Below are positions 15,595-23,038 of a stretch of DNA of 29,152 nucleotides, one piece after another (position 1 is the stretch's first letter; each line of letters begins with the position of its first letter). Under the pieces are notes generated by a model, which was not told the DNA's origin, did no database searches, and worked only from the letters and a program-made list of their open reading frames with translations. The DNA is from RUG11788 sp964578175 (lineage in GTDB: Bacteria; Bacillota_I; Bacilli_A; RF39; UBA660): NCBI GenBank assembly GCA_964578175.1, contig CAZOBH010000014.1, positions 1 to 29,152 of the forward strand. Direction: 5' to 3'. The translations under genes and the position numbers were made by a program.

Positions 15595-15984
15595 CTAATA
15601 ATTAAATACTGATGAATACAAATTATCTACTTTAAGTATTACTCCTTCACCAAATAAATTCATACATATAACATCTCTTTGTGGTTCAAAAAACTCTGAT
15701 ATTACAGCTCTATTTAAATACTTTAAATCAGATAATCTTTCACTACCTACCATGACATATATTTTATCAAAATCACCTTTTTTATATCCTTTAGTAATAG
15801 CTTGAGCAATTGCTCCTTGTTCAGCACATATCGTATCTCTAAATACTGCATTTTTAATATTAATTGATGAAAACTCTGTTCCATCTTTCATAACAACAAT
15901 ACTAGAAAAATGTAAGGAATCAGATGGTACTACTGCATTTTGTAATAATTTAATTAATGCTTTACGATATTTTTCTTCTATCAT
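15595..15984 (-). CDS. Cytidine deaminase paralogue lacking two zinc ligands (probable pseudoenzyme)
   Basis: 129 residues. Clearly homologous to the neighbouring cdd: both have SSIVVxKDG, the NxxFRDxxCAEQ block, KGYKKGD and the spacing of the fold. It keeps the first zinc ligand C53 and the catalytic-type Glu E55 in CAEQGAI. At the position of PCxxC the sequence reads LKYLNRAVI, so the two Cys ligands are replaced by Lys (about 88) and Asn (about 91). Zinc binding and deamination are therefore unlikely. Since CDAs are homotetramers whose active sites span subunits, it may form hetero-oligomers with the active protein. ATG overlaps the cdd stop by 4 bases (TCAT on plus strand), indicating tandem duplication and translational coupling. 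Confidence 0.75.
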   Translation of the reverse strand: MIEEKYRKALIKLLQNAVVPSDSLHFSSIVVMKDGTEFSSINIKNAVFRDTICAEQGAIAQAITKGYKKGDFDKIYVMVGSERLSDLKYLNRAVISEFFEPQRDVICMNLFGEGVILKVDNLYSSVFNY

Positions 15985-16367
15985 ACTAAATCCTCCTCAC
16001 CAAATGGGAATGGACATAAATCTTTTACTTTAAATATCTTAGACTCTCCTTTTTTGTTATAACAAATTACTAATGAGTCTTCTTCAAATAATTCATTAAT
16101 AACTTGTCTACATAAAAAACAAGGAGTAGATACCGTACTTCCATCTGTCATTACATATAATAATGATAAATCTCCTTTTTTATATCCTTTACTACAAGCA
16201 CTAACAATTGCATTTTGTTCAGCACATAATCCATCTCTAAATGAAGGATTCTCTACATTAACTCCATCAAATATATTACCATCTTTAGTTACAACAATAG
16301 ATGATGTACGATACTTACTTATTGGTACATAACTATTCTCTTGTAACTTTAACAACCTCTCAATCAT
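15981..16367 (-). CDS. cdd: Cytidine deaminase
   Basis: 128 residues from the ATG at 16367, typical of homotetrameric CDAs. Converts cytidine and deoxycytidine to uridine and deoxyuridine for pyrimidine salvage. Zinc ligands C48, C83 and C86 with catalytic E50 are present in CAEQNAI and TPCFLCRQ; the FPFGEEDL C-terminus is the family's substrate-covering segment. A GTG six codons upstream is in frame, but TAGGAGG 5-6 bases before the ATG at 16367 decides the start. Follows dgkA by 14 bases and overlaps the degenerate paralogue by 4 bases. Gene order dgkA-cdd-era is conserved in Bacillota. Confidence 0.95.
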   Translation of the reverse strand: MIERLLKLQENSYVPISKYRTSSIVVTKDGNIFDGVNVENPSFRDGLCAEQNAIVSACSKGYKKGDLSLLYVMTDGSTVSTPCFLCRQVINELFEEDSLVICYNKKGESKIFKVKDLCPFPFGEEDLV

Positions 16368-16381
16368 ATATCCTCCTAGTA

Positions 16382-16777
16382 TCACAAACCAATATAAATT
16401 AATATCTTAGGTAAAAATATAGCAATTCCAATTATTAAAGCAGTAATAGAAATAACTAAAACTGCACCAGCCGCTACATCTTTAATCATTCCAGCAAGTT
16501 CATTATATTTAGGACTTACTAAATCAATTATCATTTCAACCAAAGTATTAATTAGTTCAAAACTAATAACCAACCCTATTAATAACATACATATAATAAT
16601 TTCATAATAATTAAGTTCTAATATGTAAGCACCTATTAAAACTAATATAGCTGCTAACATATGTATTTTTAAATTTATTTCATTATTAAATGTATACCAA
16701 ATACCATTCCATGCATTTGAAAAAGTATTTTTAACTGTCTTTTTTTCCTTTTTATATCTATTACCTTTCAATACCAT
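16382..16777 (-). CDS. dgkA: Undecaprenol/diacylglycerol kinase (DgkA family)
   Basis: 131 residues from the ATG at 16777. Integral membrane kinase; in Gram-positives it phosphorylates undecaprenol for peptidoglycan carriers. Visible: FSNAWNGIWYTFNNEINLKIH (first amphipathic helix and the conserved E-x-N-x-x-IH), three hydrophobic helices, ELINTLVEMIIDL (family ExxNTxxE) and KDVAAGAVLV, the catalytic/metal segment. Frame remains open upstream to 16822, inside ybeY; the best-supported start is MVLKGNR, with AGGAGGT 11 bases upstream (a rather long gap), overlapping ybeY by 17 bases. Lies between ybeY and cdd as in other Bacillota. Confidence 0.9.
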   Translation of the reverse strand: MVLKGNRYKKEKKTVKNTFSNAWNGIWYTFNNEINLKIHMLAAILVLIGAYILELNYYEIIICMLLIGLVISFELINTLVEMIIDLVSPKYNELAGMIKDVAAGAVLVISITALIIGIAIFLPKILIYIGL

Positions 16778-17207
16778 ATCTAGACAAGACCTCCTCTTGT
16801 TTACTAAACATAACTTCTTCATCTTCTTTAGTCATATGATCATATCCTAATAAATGTAAGAAGCCATGTACAGCAAGAAAAGATAATTCTCTTTTAAAAG
16901 AATGTCCATATTCCTCTGCTTGACTCTTTACTTTATCAATAGATATATAAATATCTCCAAGTAATCTAATATCATCTAATTTCATCGTTTTATCATCTTC
17001 TAAAGCAAATGATATAACATCAGTTTCTCTATCTATATTACGATATTTTTTATTAATTTCTTTTATTCTTTCATTATCAATTATAATTACATTAAAAACA
17101 ATGTTATCAAGTTTTTCATCTCTTGCAACATTTTCAAGTAATTCTTTTAATTCCTTTAATTCTATATCTAAATCTTCATTAGTTTCATTAAATATACTTA
17201 TTTCCAT
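16761..17207 (-). CDS. ybeY: Endoribonuclease YbeY (16S rRNA maturation)
   Basis: 148 residues, typical. Single-strand-specific, zinc-dependent RNase for 16S 3'-end maturation and ribosome quality control. The signature H-x3-H-x5-H is HGFLHLLGYDH (H114, H118, H124), preceded by RETDVISFAL and GDIYIS. The start ATG at 17207 has GGAGGTAAC immediately upstream. In B. subtilis-like genomes phoH lies directly upstream; here a VanZ-family gene occupies that position with a 1-base gap. 3' end overlaps dgkA. Confidence 0.95.
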   Translation of the reverse strand: MEISIFNETNEDLDIELKELKELLENVARDEKLDNIVFNVIIIDNERIKEINKKYRNIDRETDVISFALEDDKTMKLDDIRLLGDIYISIDKVKSQAEEYGHSFKRELSFLAVHGFLHLLGYDHMTKEDEEVMFSKQEEVLSRYGIER

Positions 17208-17208
17208 G

Positions 17209-17817
17209 TTACCTCCAAAATACTAACATTAAACCTAAAAACATAATAATTGTAGTAAATATATTAAGGAATAATTTACTTTTAAAGAAATCAGGTAATC
17301 TATCATATATTTTTCTAAGTATAAAATAGATTAAGAATCCTAGCATTCCTCCAAATACATTTAATAATATATCATCTACATCAAATACTCTTCCTATTGC
17401 AAGTTGAGTTAATTCTATAGAAACAGATGCAAATAATATTAATAAAAATGCTTTTATCGGGTTTTTTAAGTCTATATAGTATGAAGCAAAAAAACCATAA
17501 GGAACAAACATAATTACATTACCAACTATATTTCTATAAAATAATCTAGTTCCTAATTTATACCTAAACATTTCTTTAAAAAGTACAAAATTATTTCCAG
17601 ATAAATAATTTAAATCATCTTTAGTCACTAATTGGAACAAACAAATTATATATAACATAAATAATAAATAAGTCATTTCTTTATAAAATACAAATTCATC
17701 TTTATGTTTTAATAAATATCCAATTCTAATAGTAACTATTAATACAACGGAAATAAATAAAGTAGGCCAAGTCATGCCAAGTACTTCAGTAAATGTAGAA
17801 TTAAATATACCTCGCAT
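17209..17817 (-). CDS. VanZ-family membrane protein
   Basis: 202 residues from the ATG at 17817. Five hydrophobic segments. VanZ-family signatures: RNIVGNVIMFVPYGF (family NxxxFxPxG), SVSIELTQ (SxxxExxQ) and GRVFDVDDILLNVFGG (R.xDxDDxxxNxxGxxxG). VanZ confers low-level teicoplanin resistance in enterococci, but most chromosomal homologues have no established function; a cell-envelope role is inferred. GAAAGGG is 9 bases upstream of the ATG; a TTG three codons earlier is less likely. Between yqeY and ybeY, where phoH is expected. Confidence 0.85.
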   Translation of the reverse strand: MRGIFNSTFTEVLGMTWPTLFISVVLIVTIRIGYLLKHKDEFVFYKEMTYLLFMLYIICLFQLVTKDDLNYLSGNNFVLFKEMFRYKLGTRLFYRNIVGNVIMFVPYGFFASYYIDLKNPIKAFLLILFASVSIELTQLAIGRVFDVDDILLNVFGGMLGFLIYFILRKIYDRLPDFFKSKLFLNIFTTIIMFLGLMLVFWR

Positions 17818-17832
17818 AACTATCAACCCTTT

Positions 17833-18276
17833 CTATGATAACTTTTCTTTAATAATTTCACTAACTTTTTTCATATCAGTTTTACCTTTTAACTTAGGTG
17901 TAACTTCTTTCATAATTAAACCCATTTCTTTAGAACTACTAGGCTTAATTTTATCAAATGCTGAATCTATTATATTTATAACTTCTTCATCGCTTAATTG
18001 TTCAGGCAAATAATTGTTTAAGATTTTAATCTCTGATTCAGTCTTTTCAATTAAATCAGTTCTATTTCCTTTTTTAAATTCATCTAAAGAATCATTTCTC
18101 ATCTTTATTTGTTTACCAACTACATCAATAAGTAATTCTTCATTAAGTTCTTTTTTATTATTAATATGATCTAATTGCATAGCTCCTTTAACAAGTCTAA
18201 GTACTGCTAAAGTATCTTTATCTTTTTCTTTCATTGCAGTAATCATATCTTCATTAAATTTTTCATATAAGTTCAT
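17833..18276 (-). CDS. yqeY: YqeY/GatB-like domain protein
   Basis: 147 residues from the ATG at 18276 (MNLYEKFNEDM). Family features: KEKDKDTLAVLRLVKGA near the N-terminus, RNDSLDEFKKGNRTDL in the middle and LPEQLSDEEV, followed by the small helical domain shared with the tRNA-binding C-terminus of GatB (MGLIMKEVTPKLKGKTDMKKV). YqeY is thought to touch on tRNA-dependent amidotransfer, but its function is not well established. The longer open frame to 18315 is rejected because GGGAGATGGG lies just before the ATG at 18276. Directly downstream of rpsU, a conserved pairing, but here rpsU has its own terminator and yqeY its own extended -10. Confidence 0.9.
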   Translation of the reverse strand: MNLYEKFNEDMITAMKEKDKDTLAVLRLVKGAMQLDHINNKKELNEELLIDVVGKQIKMRNDSLDEFKKGNRTDLIEKTESEIKILNNYLPEQLSDEEVINIIDSAFDKIKPSSSKEMGLIMKEVTPKLKGKTDMKKVSEIIKEKLS

Positions 18277-18295
18277 ATTCCCATCTCCCAAGTAT

Positions 18296-18304
18296 ATTTT
18301 AGCA
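18296..18304 (-). promoter_or_regulatory. Extended -10 promoter for the yqeY-to-era operon
   Basis: Minus strand TGCTAAAAT about 19 bases before the yqeY ATG, after the rpsU terminator. A poor -35 (TTTTTA) lies 16 bases upstream in the terminator T tract. It would drive yqeY, vanZ-like, ybeY, dgkA, cdd, cdd-like and era, all spaced by less than 16 bases or overlapping. Confidence 0.5.
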
Positions 18305-18322
18305 TAGACAAGCAAAATAAAA

Positions 18323-18338
18323 AAGTGCTAAAGCACTT
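18323..18338 (-). terminator. Intrinsic terminator of rpsU
   Basis: Minus strand AAGTGC / GCACTT around a 4-base loop, followed by a T6 tract. Overlaps the rpsU stop codon (18337-18339). Read-through into yqeY is plausible. Confidence 0.75.
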
Positions 18339-18537
18339 ATTCACCATGATTTCTTTTTTTATTTCTTTTACGAGAATTTTTAATTCCTTCTTTTATTTTT
18401 TCTCTTCTAGCTACTCCTGGTTTTGTATAATTTTCTCTTTTTTTAACTTCAGAAGGGACACCGTCTCTTGCTACTTTATTTTTAAATCTTTTTAAAGCTG
18501 CTTCAACATTACCATCTTTTACGGTTTGTCTAATCAT
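18337..18537 (-). CDS. rpsU: 30S ribosomal protein S21
   Basis: 66 residues from the ATG at 18537. Starts MIRQTVKDG and continues EAALKRFKNKVARDGV, with the basic C-terminal tail (SRKRNKKRNHG) typical of bS21; it binds 16S rRNA near the platform and the anti-SD. A longer open frame upstream (to 18600) is not coding: the strong GAAGGGAGGGAAG lies right before this ATG and the promoter lies within that upstream stretch. Has its own strong promoter and a terminator that overlaps the stop codon. Start of the rpsU-yqeY-...-era cluster. Confidence 0.97.
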   Translation of the reverse strand: MIRQTVKDGNVEAALKRFKNKVARDGVPSEVKKRENYTKPGVARREKIKEGIKNSRKRNKKRNHGE

Positions 18538-18571
18538 TTTCTTCCCTCCCTTCGTTTTTTCACTACAATGA

Positions 18572-18600
18572 ATTATAGCATAACAATTTTTATTATTCAA
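18572..18600 (-). promoter_or_regulatory. Strong promoter of rpsU
   Basis: Minus strand TTGAAT (18595-18600), 17-base spacer, TATAAT (18572-18577) with a TGC extension before the -10. The best promoter match in the window together with the tRNA promoter. Leader of about 28 bases with SD GGGAGGG. Confidence 0.8.
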
Positions 18601-18628
18601 GTAGTAAAATGCTTATTTTTCAAGAAAA

Positions 18629-18650
18629 AAAAGATATTTTTATATCTTTT
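18629..18650 (-). terminator. Intrinsic terminator of the trx operon
   Basis: Minus strand AAAAGATAT / ATATCTTTT with a 4-base loop and further T. The 5' arm encodes the last codons of the thioesterase and the stop codon (18640-18642) is at the arm/loop junction. Confidence 0.75.
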
Positions 18651-19053
18651 CGTCCAAATAATAATATGTCATAGTACTTGATGCCATAACTTGATCATTA
18701 TCATCTAAAACATCAACATTTACAACAGCTGTATTTTTTCCAGCCTTAATTACTTCCGCTTTAGCAAATATTTTAGGCACTGATTTCTTAATTGCTCTCA
18801 TGTAATTAATACTTGCATTTAATGTAACACATACTTTTCCATATGTTGCAGCAGCAGCTCCAGCTGCAGTATCTGCAAGACCAAATATATAACCACCATG
18901 TACTAATTCATAAGGATTGAAACTACTTTTAGTTAATACTCCCTCTAACGTACACTTACCTAGTGATAAATCAACTAATTTAAAATTATTAGCTTGATAA
19001 AAACCATTATCACTACCAAGTCTATCCCTTGCTATTTTATATGAATAATCCAT
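18640..19053 (-). CDS. PaaI-type hotdog-fold thioesterase
   Basis: 137 residues. Single hotdog domain hydrolysing acyl-CoA thioesters. The signature ELVHGGYIFGLADTAAGAAA carries the HGG and the acidic Asp used in PaaI/DUF4442-like enzymes; VTLNASINYMRAIK and the AKAEVIKAGKNTAVVNVDV strands complete the fold. Substrate not evident. The ATG overlaps the trxB stop by one base (TAATG), so it is translationally coupled to trxB; it is the last gene of the operon. Confidence 0.85.
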   Translation of the reverse strand: MDYSYKIARDRLGSDNGFYQANNFKLVDLSLGKCTLEGVLTKSSFNPYELVHGGYIFGLADTAAGAAAATYGKVCVTLNASINYMRAIKKSVPKIFAKAEVIKAGKNTAVVNVDVLDDNDQVMASSTMTYYYLDEKI

Positions 19054-19955
19054 TACTTCATCTCCTTGATAGCAGTAAGAGCAGCATTTGTTCCATCACT
19101 AGTTGCTGTTGTAAGTTGTCTAAACTCTTTACTTCTAGTATCCCCTGCTACATATATACCAGGAGTCTTAGTATGTCCAACCTCATCAGATATAATATAT
19201 CCTAAATTATCTAATTCTACATACTTAGAAAAATTTGAGTTTTCTGGAACAGATCCTAAAGCAACAAATAATCCTGATACTTGAAGATCTTTATTTTCAT
19301 CATTACATGAAACTGTAATAGATTCTAAACTATTTTCTCCATTTAAACTAGTAATTTTAGTATTATATAAAAATTCTACTTTATCATTACTCTTTAGTTT
19401 ATTTAATAATTCTTCATCTACTTCATCCAAGAATTTATCTCCTTGATTAATTATATATAATTTAGAAGATAAATCAGTTAAAAATACTGCATCTTCAATA
19501 GCTGTTTTTCCATTACCATATACAGACACTACTTTTTCTTTAAAGAATGCTCCATCACAAGTAGCGCAATATGAAACTCCTCTTCCTAAAAACTTATCTT
19601 CATTTTCTAACTTAAGCTTTTTATTTTGCATTCCAGTTGCAATTATTACAGCACGACACTCATATTCATTATCCTCTGTAATTACTTTTTTAGTATCTCC
19701 TAAATCTTTAATATCAATAACTTTTTCGAATGCAATTTCAGCACCTAAATTTGTTGCTTGACTATATAATTTAGCTGCAAAGTCATATCCAGATATTTCT
19801 TCAAATCCTGGATAATTTTTAATATCTAAAGCATTAATTATTTTACCACCATAAGTAACTGCTTCAAATACCTTAACTGTTTTCTTAGCACGAGCTGCAT
19901 ATATTGCAGAGGTAAGTCCAGCAGGTCCAGCACCTATAATTATAATATCTATCAT
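19053..19955 (-). CDS. trxB: Thioredoxin reductase
   Basis: 300 residues. NADPH-dependent flavoenzyme that reduces TrxA. FAD-binding GAGPAG (8-13), redox-active CATC (C130, C133) in CATCDGAFF, NADPH site GNGKTAIEDAVFL (here GNG rather than GGG/GGGNSA) and the C-terminal FAD segment GIYVAGDT. Length and order are those of low-molecular-weight TrxB. Start codon shares its first base region with the trxA stop (TAATG), consistent with coupling; follows trxA directly. The GNGKTA in the NADPH site could alter cofactor preference, but the fold is intact. Confidence 0.97.
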   Translation of the reverse strand: MIDIIIIGAGPAGLTSAIYAARAKKTVKVFEAVTYGGKIINALDIKNYPGFEEISGYDFAAKLYSQATNLGAEIAFEKVIDIKDLGDTKKVITEDNEYECRAVIIATGMQNKKLKLENEDKFLGRGVSYCATCDGAFFKEKVVSVYGNGKTAIEDAVFLTDLSSKLYIINQGDKFLDEVDEELLNKLKSNDKVEFLYNTKITSLNGENSLESITVSCNDENKDLQVSGLFVALGSVPENSNFSKYVELDNLGYIISDEVGHTKTPGIYVAGDTRSKEFRQLTTATSDGTNAALTAIKEMK

Positions 19956-20251
19956 TATTTAATCATCTCTTCAATTTCTTTTTTAGGTTTAAGTCCAATT
20001 GAACGTTCTACTTCTTTTCCATCTTTAAATGCAATAACACAAGGGATACTACTAATTCCAAATTCACGAGCTAAGTCTTCAGCTTCATCTACATTAATTT
20101 TATATACAGTATTATCTTTTGCTATTTCTTCCATAATTGGTCCTAACATTTTACAAGGTCCACACCAATCAGCATAAAAATCAACTAATACAGTATTTTT
20201 TTCTTTTTCAATTGTTTCTTTAAAGTTTTTTTCATTTAATTGTTTAACCAT
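19955..20251 (-). CDS. trxA: Thioredoxin
   Basis: 98 residues, slightly short of the usual 105. Cytosolic disulfide reductase. Active site WCGPCK with C30 and C33, cis-proline loop ISSIPCVIAF (contains an extra Cys after the conserved Pro, where most thioredoxins have Thr), and VDFYADWC. Because the Cys directly follows the cis-Pro, redox behaviour may differ slightly from standard TrxA. AGGAGG precedes the ATG. Immediately upstream of trxB, overlapping by one base. Confidence 0.97.
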   Translation of the reverse strand: MVKQLNEKNFKETIEKEKNTVLVDFYADWCGPCKMLGPIMEEIAKDNTVYKINVDEAEDLAREFGISSIPCVIAFKDGKEVERSIGLKPKKEIEEMIK

Positions 20252-20263
20252 AAAATCCTCCTA

Positions 20264-21265
20264 TTATTTAAGTAGACCAAATCCACTTACAACTCTTCTC
20301 CCATCTGCTACTACTTTTCCGTAAACTGTCTTTGGTTTGTTCATTAATTTATTTTTGACTACTAATTGTGCACTCGTACCACCATCTAAGTTAGCAGCGT
20401 TATATGCACCATACTTTTCAAGTACTTCAATTACCTCTAATAAAGTAGGTCCACTAGTATGAACTCCTTCAGTTACTAAGAATAGTACTACTCCATCTTT
20501 TCTTTGTGCAATTGCAACACGAGCAGCTCTATCATAACCTCCTGCTTTAGATTCATAAGATAATTTTTTACCATTAACTATTAAGAATGGTCCAAATTGT
20601 AATGCATCTCTCATACCTTTTTTAATAGCGTCTTGCGCAGTTAAAGTAGCAAGAACTAATTTATTATCATTATTAAATCCTATTAGATTAGTAGCTTTAG
20701 AAGTATCAGACCAAATGATTTTTCCATTTTGAATCAATGTACCTTTAGGTATATCACTACCATATCCAGTTGTATCATTAAATCTACCACCATTAATACA
20801 TACAAGACCATTATAACGTTTACACATATCTTTAATTCTTTCTTGTCCTGTACCTGTATTAAAAGTCTTACTAGCTATTAATTTAACTTTAGATGGATCA
20901 TAAATTGCTACTAAATGACCATCATATTTACCTACTTTAACTTTTAAATATTTATAATCTTCGTTTCCAGGATCACGAGTTAATATCTCTTCATCGTATT
21001 TGTTATCATAACTTTCTTTTTCTTTAGTATCTATAACTATATCATCTAATTTAACTTCATCAGTTAACGGAATATATTTATTTTCACTAGTTACTTCATT
21101 AATATCTTTTTCACTATAAAATACATATGCAATCCATTGATGAGTCTTAGTTACCATTGCAGTTGATATTATCTTTTCTTTAAATCCGGGAACAAGATAT
21201 ACCAATATAAAACATGCAAGAACTAATATATCAATAATAACTGTAAATATCGTAAACTTCTTCAT
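20264..21265 (-). CDS. Membrane-anchored phosphodiester-glycosidase (NAGPA/DUF2233-like) protein
   Basis: 333 residues from the ATG at 21265. Short basic N-terminus and one hydrophobic helix at about 5-25, so the domain is extracellular. The catalytic domain covers about 130-333: VCINGGRFN, GSDIPKGTLIQNG, AARVAIAQRKDG, GPTLLEVIEVLEKYGA, AANLDGGTSAQLV and the terminal RRVVSGFGL, all typical of the phosphodiester glycosidase family (relatives of the uncovering enzyme and of SPP1 gp16.1-like hydrolases). In Gram-positives it probably acts on glycopolymers of the wall or capsule; the substrate is unknown. A longer frame (GTG at 21283) is possible but TTGGAGGATT lies just before this ATG. Follows the repeat protein gene by one base, within the trx operon. 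Confidence 0.85.
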   Translation of the reverse strand: MKKFTIFTVIIDILVLACFILVYLVPGFKEKIISTAMVTKTHQWIAYVFYSEKDINEVTSENKYIPLTDEVKLDDIVIDTKEKESYDNKYDEEILTRDPGNEDYKYLKVKVGKYDGHLVAIYDPSKVKLIASKTFNTGTGQERIKDMCKRYNGLVCINGGRFNDTTGYGSDIPKGTLIQNGKIIWSDTSKATNLIGFNNDNKLVLATLTAQDAIKKGMRDALQFGPFLIVNGKKLSYESKAGGYDRAARVAIAQRKDGVVLFLVTEGVHTSGPTLLEVIEVLEKYGAYNAANLDGGTSAQLVVKNKLMNKPKTVYGKVVADGRRVVSGFGLLK

Positions 21266-21266
21266 A

Positions 21267-22814
21267 TTAATCCTCCAACACAAATGGATTATCTACTGTT
21301 CCATTTCCACTTTTAACATTAGTCTTTTTAATACAAATACTTGGTTTAATACTATGATATACAGAAGAACTAGCTTCTATTAAACCATTTTTATATAAAT
21401 AAGATCTTTTCTTTGTACCATTTAATAAATAATAGTATTCTGCACTATCATATTTAAAATCAATAATAGATGGAAGTCCAATCTTAGCTTTAACTTCACT
21501 ATTTTTAATATCTTTATAACTTCCTTCGTAAGTTCCAGTATACCAAGTTGTTTCTAATAACTTATCTTTATATGAAAGACCATTATAATATGTATTATTT
21601 AAGTAATATGCTAAAGATGTTCTACTAGTAGGAGTATATATATTAGTCTTAGTATCAAATTGATATTGTTTAGTAATATTTTTAGTGCTAGTTAAACATA
21701 ATTTATCTTTTTCAATCTTATATATAGTATATATATCTTTATCTAATTTAACTTGTTTACCCAATGCTAATTTACTTTCATTAGTTATAACATATGGTTT
21801 TTCTTTTGTACCTTCTCCTTTTATTAGAGCTGTACTATTTTTTAATCTAACTGCAGGTTTTACTTCATATGTTTCATTGGAATCAGCAAAGGATAAACTT
21901 AAATTATTTATAGCCCATACTTTATCTTTACCACGAGTAGTTAACCAAATACTTTCTCCATCAGCTAAATAACTCTTTTCGTCAACTTTACTATTTAAAA
22001 AGTCTTCAATACTTAATAATCTTATTAGATTAGAAGTATCTATATCTTTACAACTAATACTATTAACATCATCAATAATATCAGTACAAATATCAGTATT
22101 AACTAATACTTCTTTTTCAAGAAGAGGTAAGAATTCTTCCTTTAAATAACTATTAATATCTGACTCATTATAACTAGATATTTCTTTATTCCATTTTAAA
22201 GTATTTATTGGTTTATCAAGTACTATGTCTATTGTTTTATCTTCATTAATCTTAATAATTCTCCATAACATATTAGAATAACTAACATAGTTATTAGATA
22301 CATCACCTTTAAATATATAATTACCACTACTTAAATATAGACCAGAACCTGAATATACAAAAGTTGATCCTGATGTAATCTTATTATTTAATAAAGACAA
22401 TGTTTTACCACTAGCGTCTTTTGGATTATAAATATTGTAATATTTAATAAGTCTTCCTCCATAGAATATAAAACATCCTATAATAAATGCATAGCTTAAT
22501 AAACAAAATATAAATCTAATAAATAATCCTGTTTTAAATTTTCTAACTGTTACTTTCTTAGTACCATTACTATCTTCTTTAACTTCTTCTTTTATTTCTT
22601 CTTTTTTATTTTTCTTGTTCTTTTTATCTTTCTTTTTATTTTCTTTTTTATTCTTTTCTTCTTTTTCAGTTTCTTCTTCAAGTTCTCTATTTATTTTAGT
22701 TCTTCTATGTGCTTCCCTTTTTGATTCTACTTTATCTTCAATAGGATTATATTCTTTCGTTTTATCTTTTTCTTCTTCAAAAGCATCTAAAATTTCAATA
22801 TCTTCATCATTCAT
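21267..22814 (-). CDS. Single-pass membrane protein with tandem DUF6273-like modules
   Basis: 515 residues from the ATG at 22814. Residues 1-85 are cytoplasmic and highly charged, with long K/E runs and a lysine-rich patch; one transmembrane helix near 100-125 (IRFIFCLLSYAFIIGCFIFY). The outer part (about 135-515) contains two modules. Each has a buried WR/YxI core (LWRIIKINEDKTIDIVLD; IYTIYKIEKDKLCLTSTKN), a helix with YLxxxF/YYLNNTYYN, and a closing G.GT...P-[YF]-V motif (KGEGTKEKPYVI; GNGTVDNPFVLE). This is the layout of the DUF6273-like domains of gut Firmicutes, but the name is from memory only. GGGAGGG is 7 bases upstream of the ATG. First gene of the trx operon; no catalytic motif seen. 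Confidence 0.65.
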   Translation of the reverse strand: MNDEDIEILDAFEEEKDKTKEYNPIEDKVESKREAHRRTKINRELEEETEKEEKNKKENKKKDKKNKKNKKEEIKEEVKEDSNGTKKVTVRKFKTGLFIRFIFCLLSYAFIIGCFIFYGGRLIKYYNIYNPKDASGKTLSLLNNKITSGSTFVYSGSGLYLSSGNYIFKGDVSNNYVSYSNMLWRIIKINEDKTIDIVLDKPINTLKWNKEISSYNESDINSYLKEEFLPLLEKEVLVNTDICTDIIDDVNSISCKDIDTSNLIRLLSIEDFLNSKVDEKSYLADGESIWLTTRGKDKVWAINNLSLSFADSNETYEVKPAVRLKNSTALIKGEGTKEKPYVITNESKLALGKQVKLDKDIYTIYKIEKDKLCLTSTKNITKQYQFDTKTNIYTPTSRTSLAYYLNNTYYNGLSYKDKLLETTWYTGTYEGSYKDIKNSEVKAKIGLPSIIDFKYDSAEYYYLLNGTKKRSYLYKNGLIEASSSVYHSIKPSICIKKTNVKSGNGTVDNPFVLED

Positions 22815-22848
22815 GAATATACCCTCCCACTCTAGCATCACTTCTTTC

Positions 22849-22877
22849 ATTTTACTTTATTATTAATAAAAAGACAA
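22849..22877 (-). promoter_or_regulatory. Promoter of the repeat protein-trx operon
   Basis: Minus strand TTGTCT (22872-22877), 17-base spacer, TAAAAT (22849-22854), about 35 bases before the ATG at 22814. Drives the five genes down to 18640. Confidence 0.6.
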
Positions 22878-22915
22878 TAATTAGAGCCATACAAATTATA
22901 AAAATATATAAAAAA

Positions 22916-22935
22916 AACTAACTATTATGTTAGTT
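22916..22935 (-). terminator. Intrinsic terminator of the tRNA-Arg gene
   Basis: Minus strand AACTAAC / GTTAGTT with a 6-base loop followed by T7, beginning 15 bases after the tRNA CCA end. Confidence 0.8.
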
Positions 22936-22949
22936 CTCTTTTATTATAA

Positions 22950-23026
22950 TGGTGTTCTTGGCGGGAGTCGAACCCGCGATCTTTCGCTTAGGAGGCGACT
23001 GCTCTATCCAACTGAGCTACAAGAAC
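22950..23026 (-). tRNA. tRNA-Arg(CCU), CCA encoded
   Basis: Minus strand. Acceptor GTTCTTG pairs with CAAGAAC; D stem GCTC/GAGC with loop AGTTGGATA; anticodon arm GTCGC-CTCCTAA-GCGAA gives anticodon CCT (reads AGG, arginine); T arm GCGGG-TTCGACT-CCCGC. Discriminator A followed by an encoded CCA at 22952-22950. In the anticodon stem the outermost pair, 27-43, is G-A and not Watson-Crick; the other pairs are intact. 77 bases with CCA. Transcribed from its own promoter, inside the end of the upstream gene, and terminated 15 bases downstream. Confidence 0.97.
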
Positions 23027-23038
23027 AGAATAAATCAT

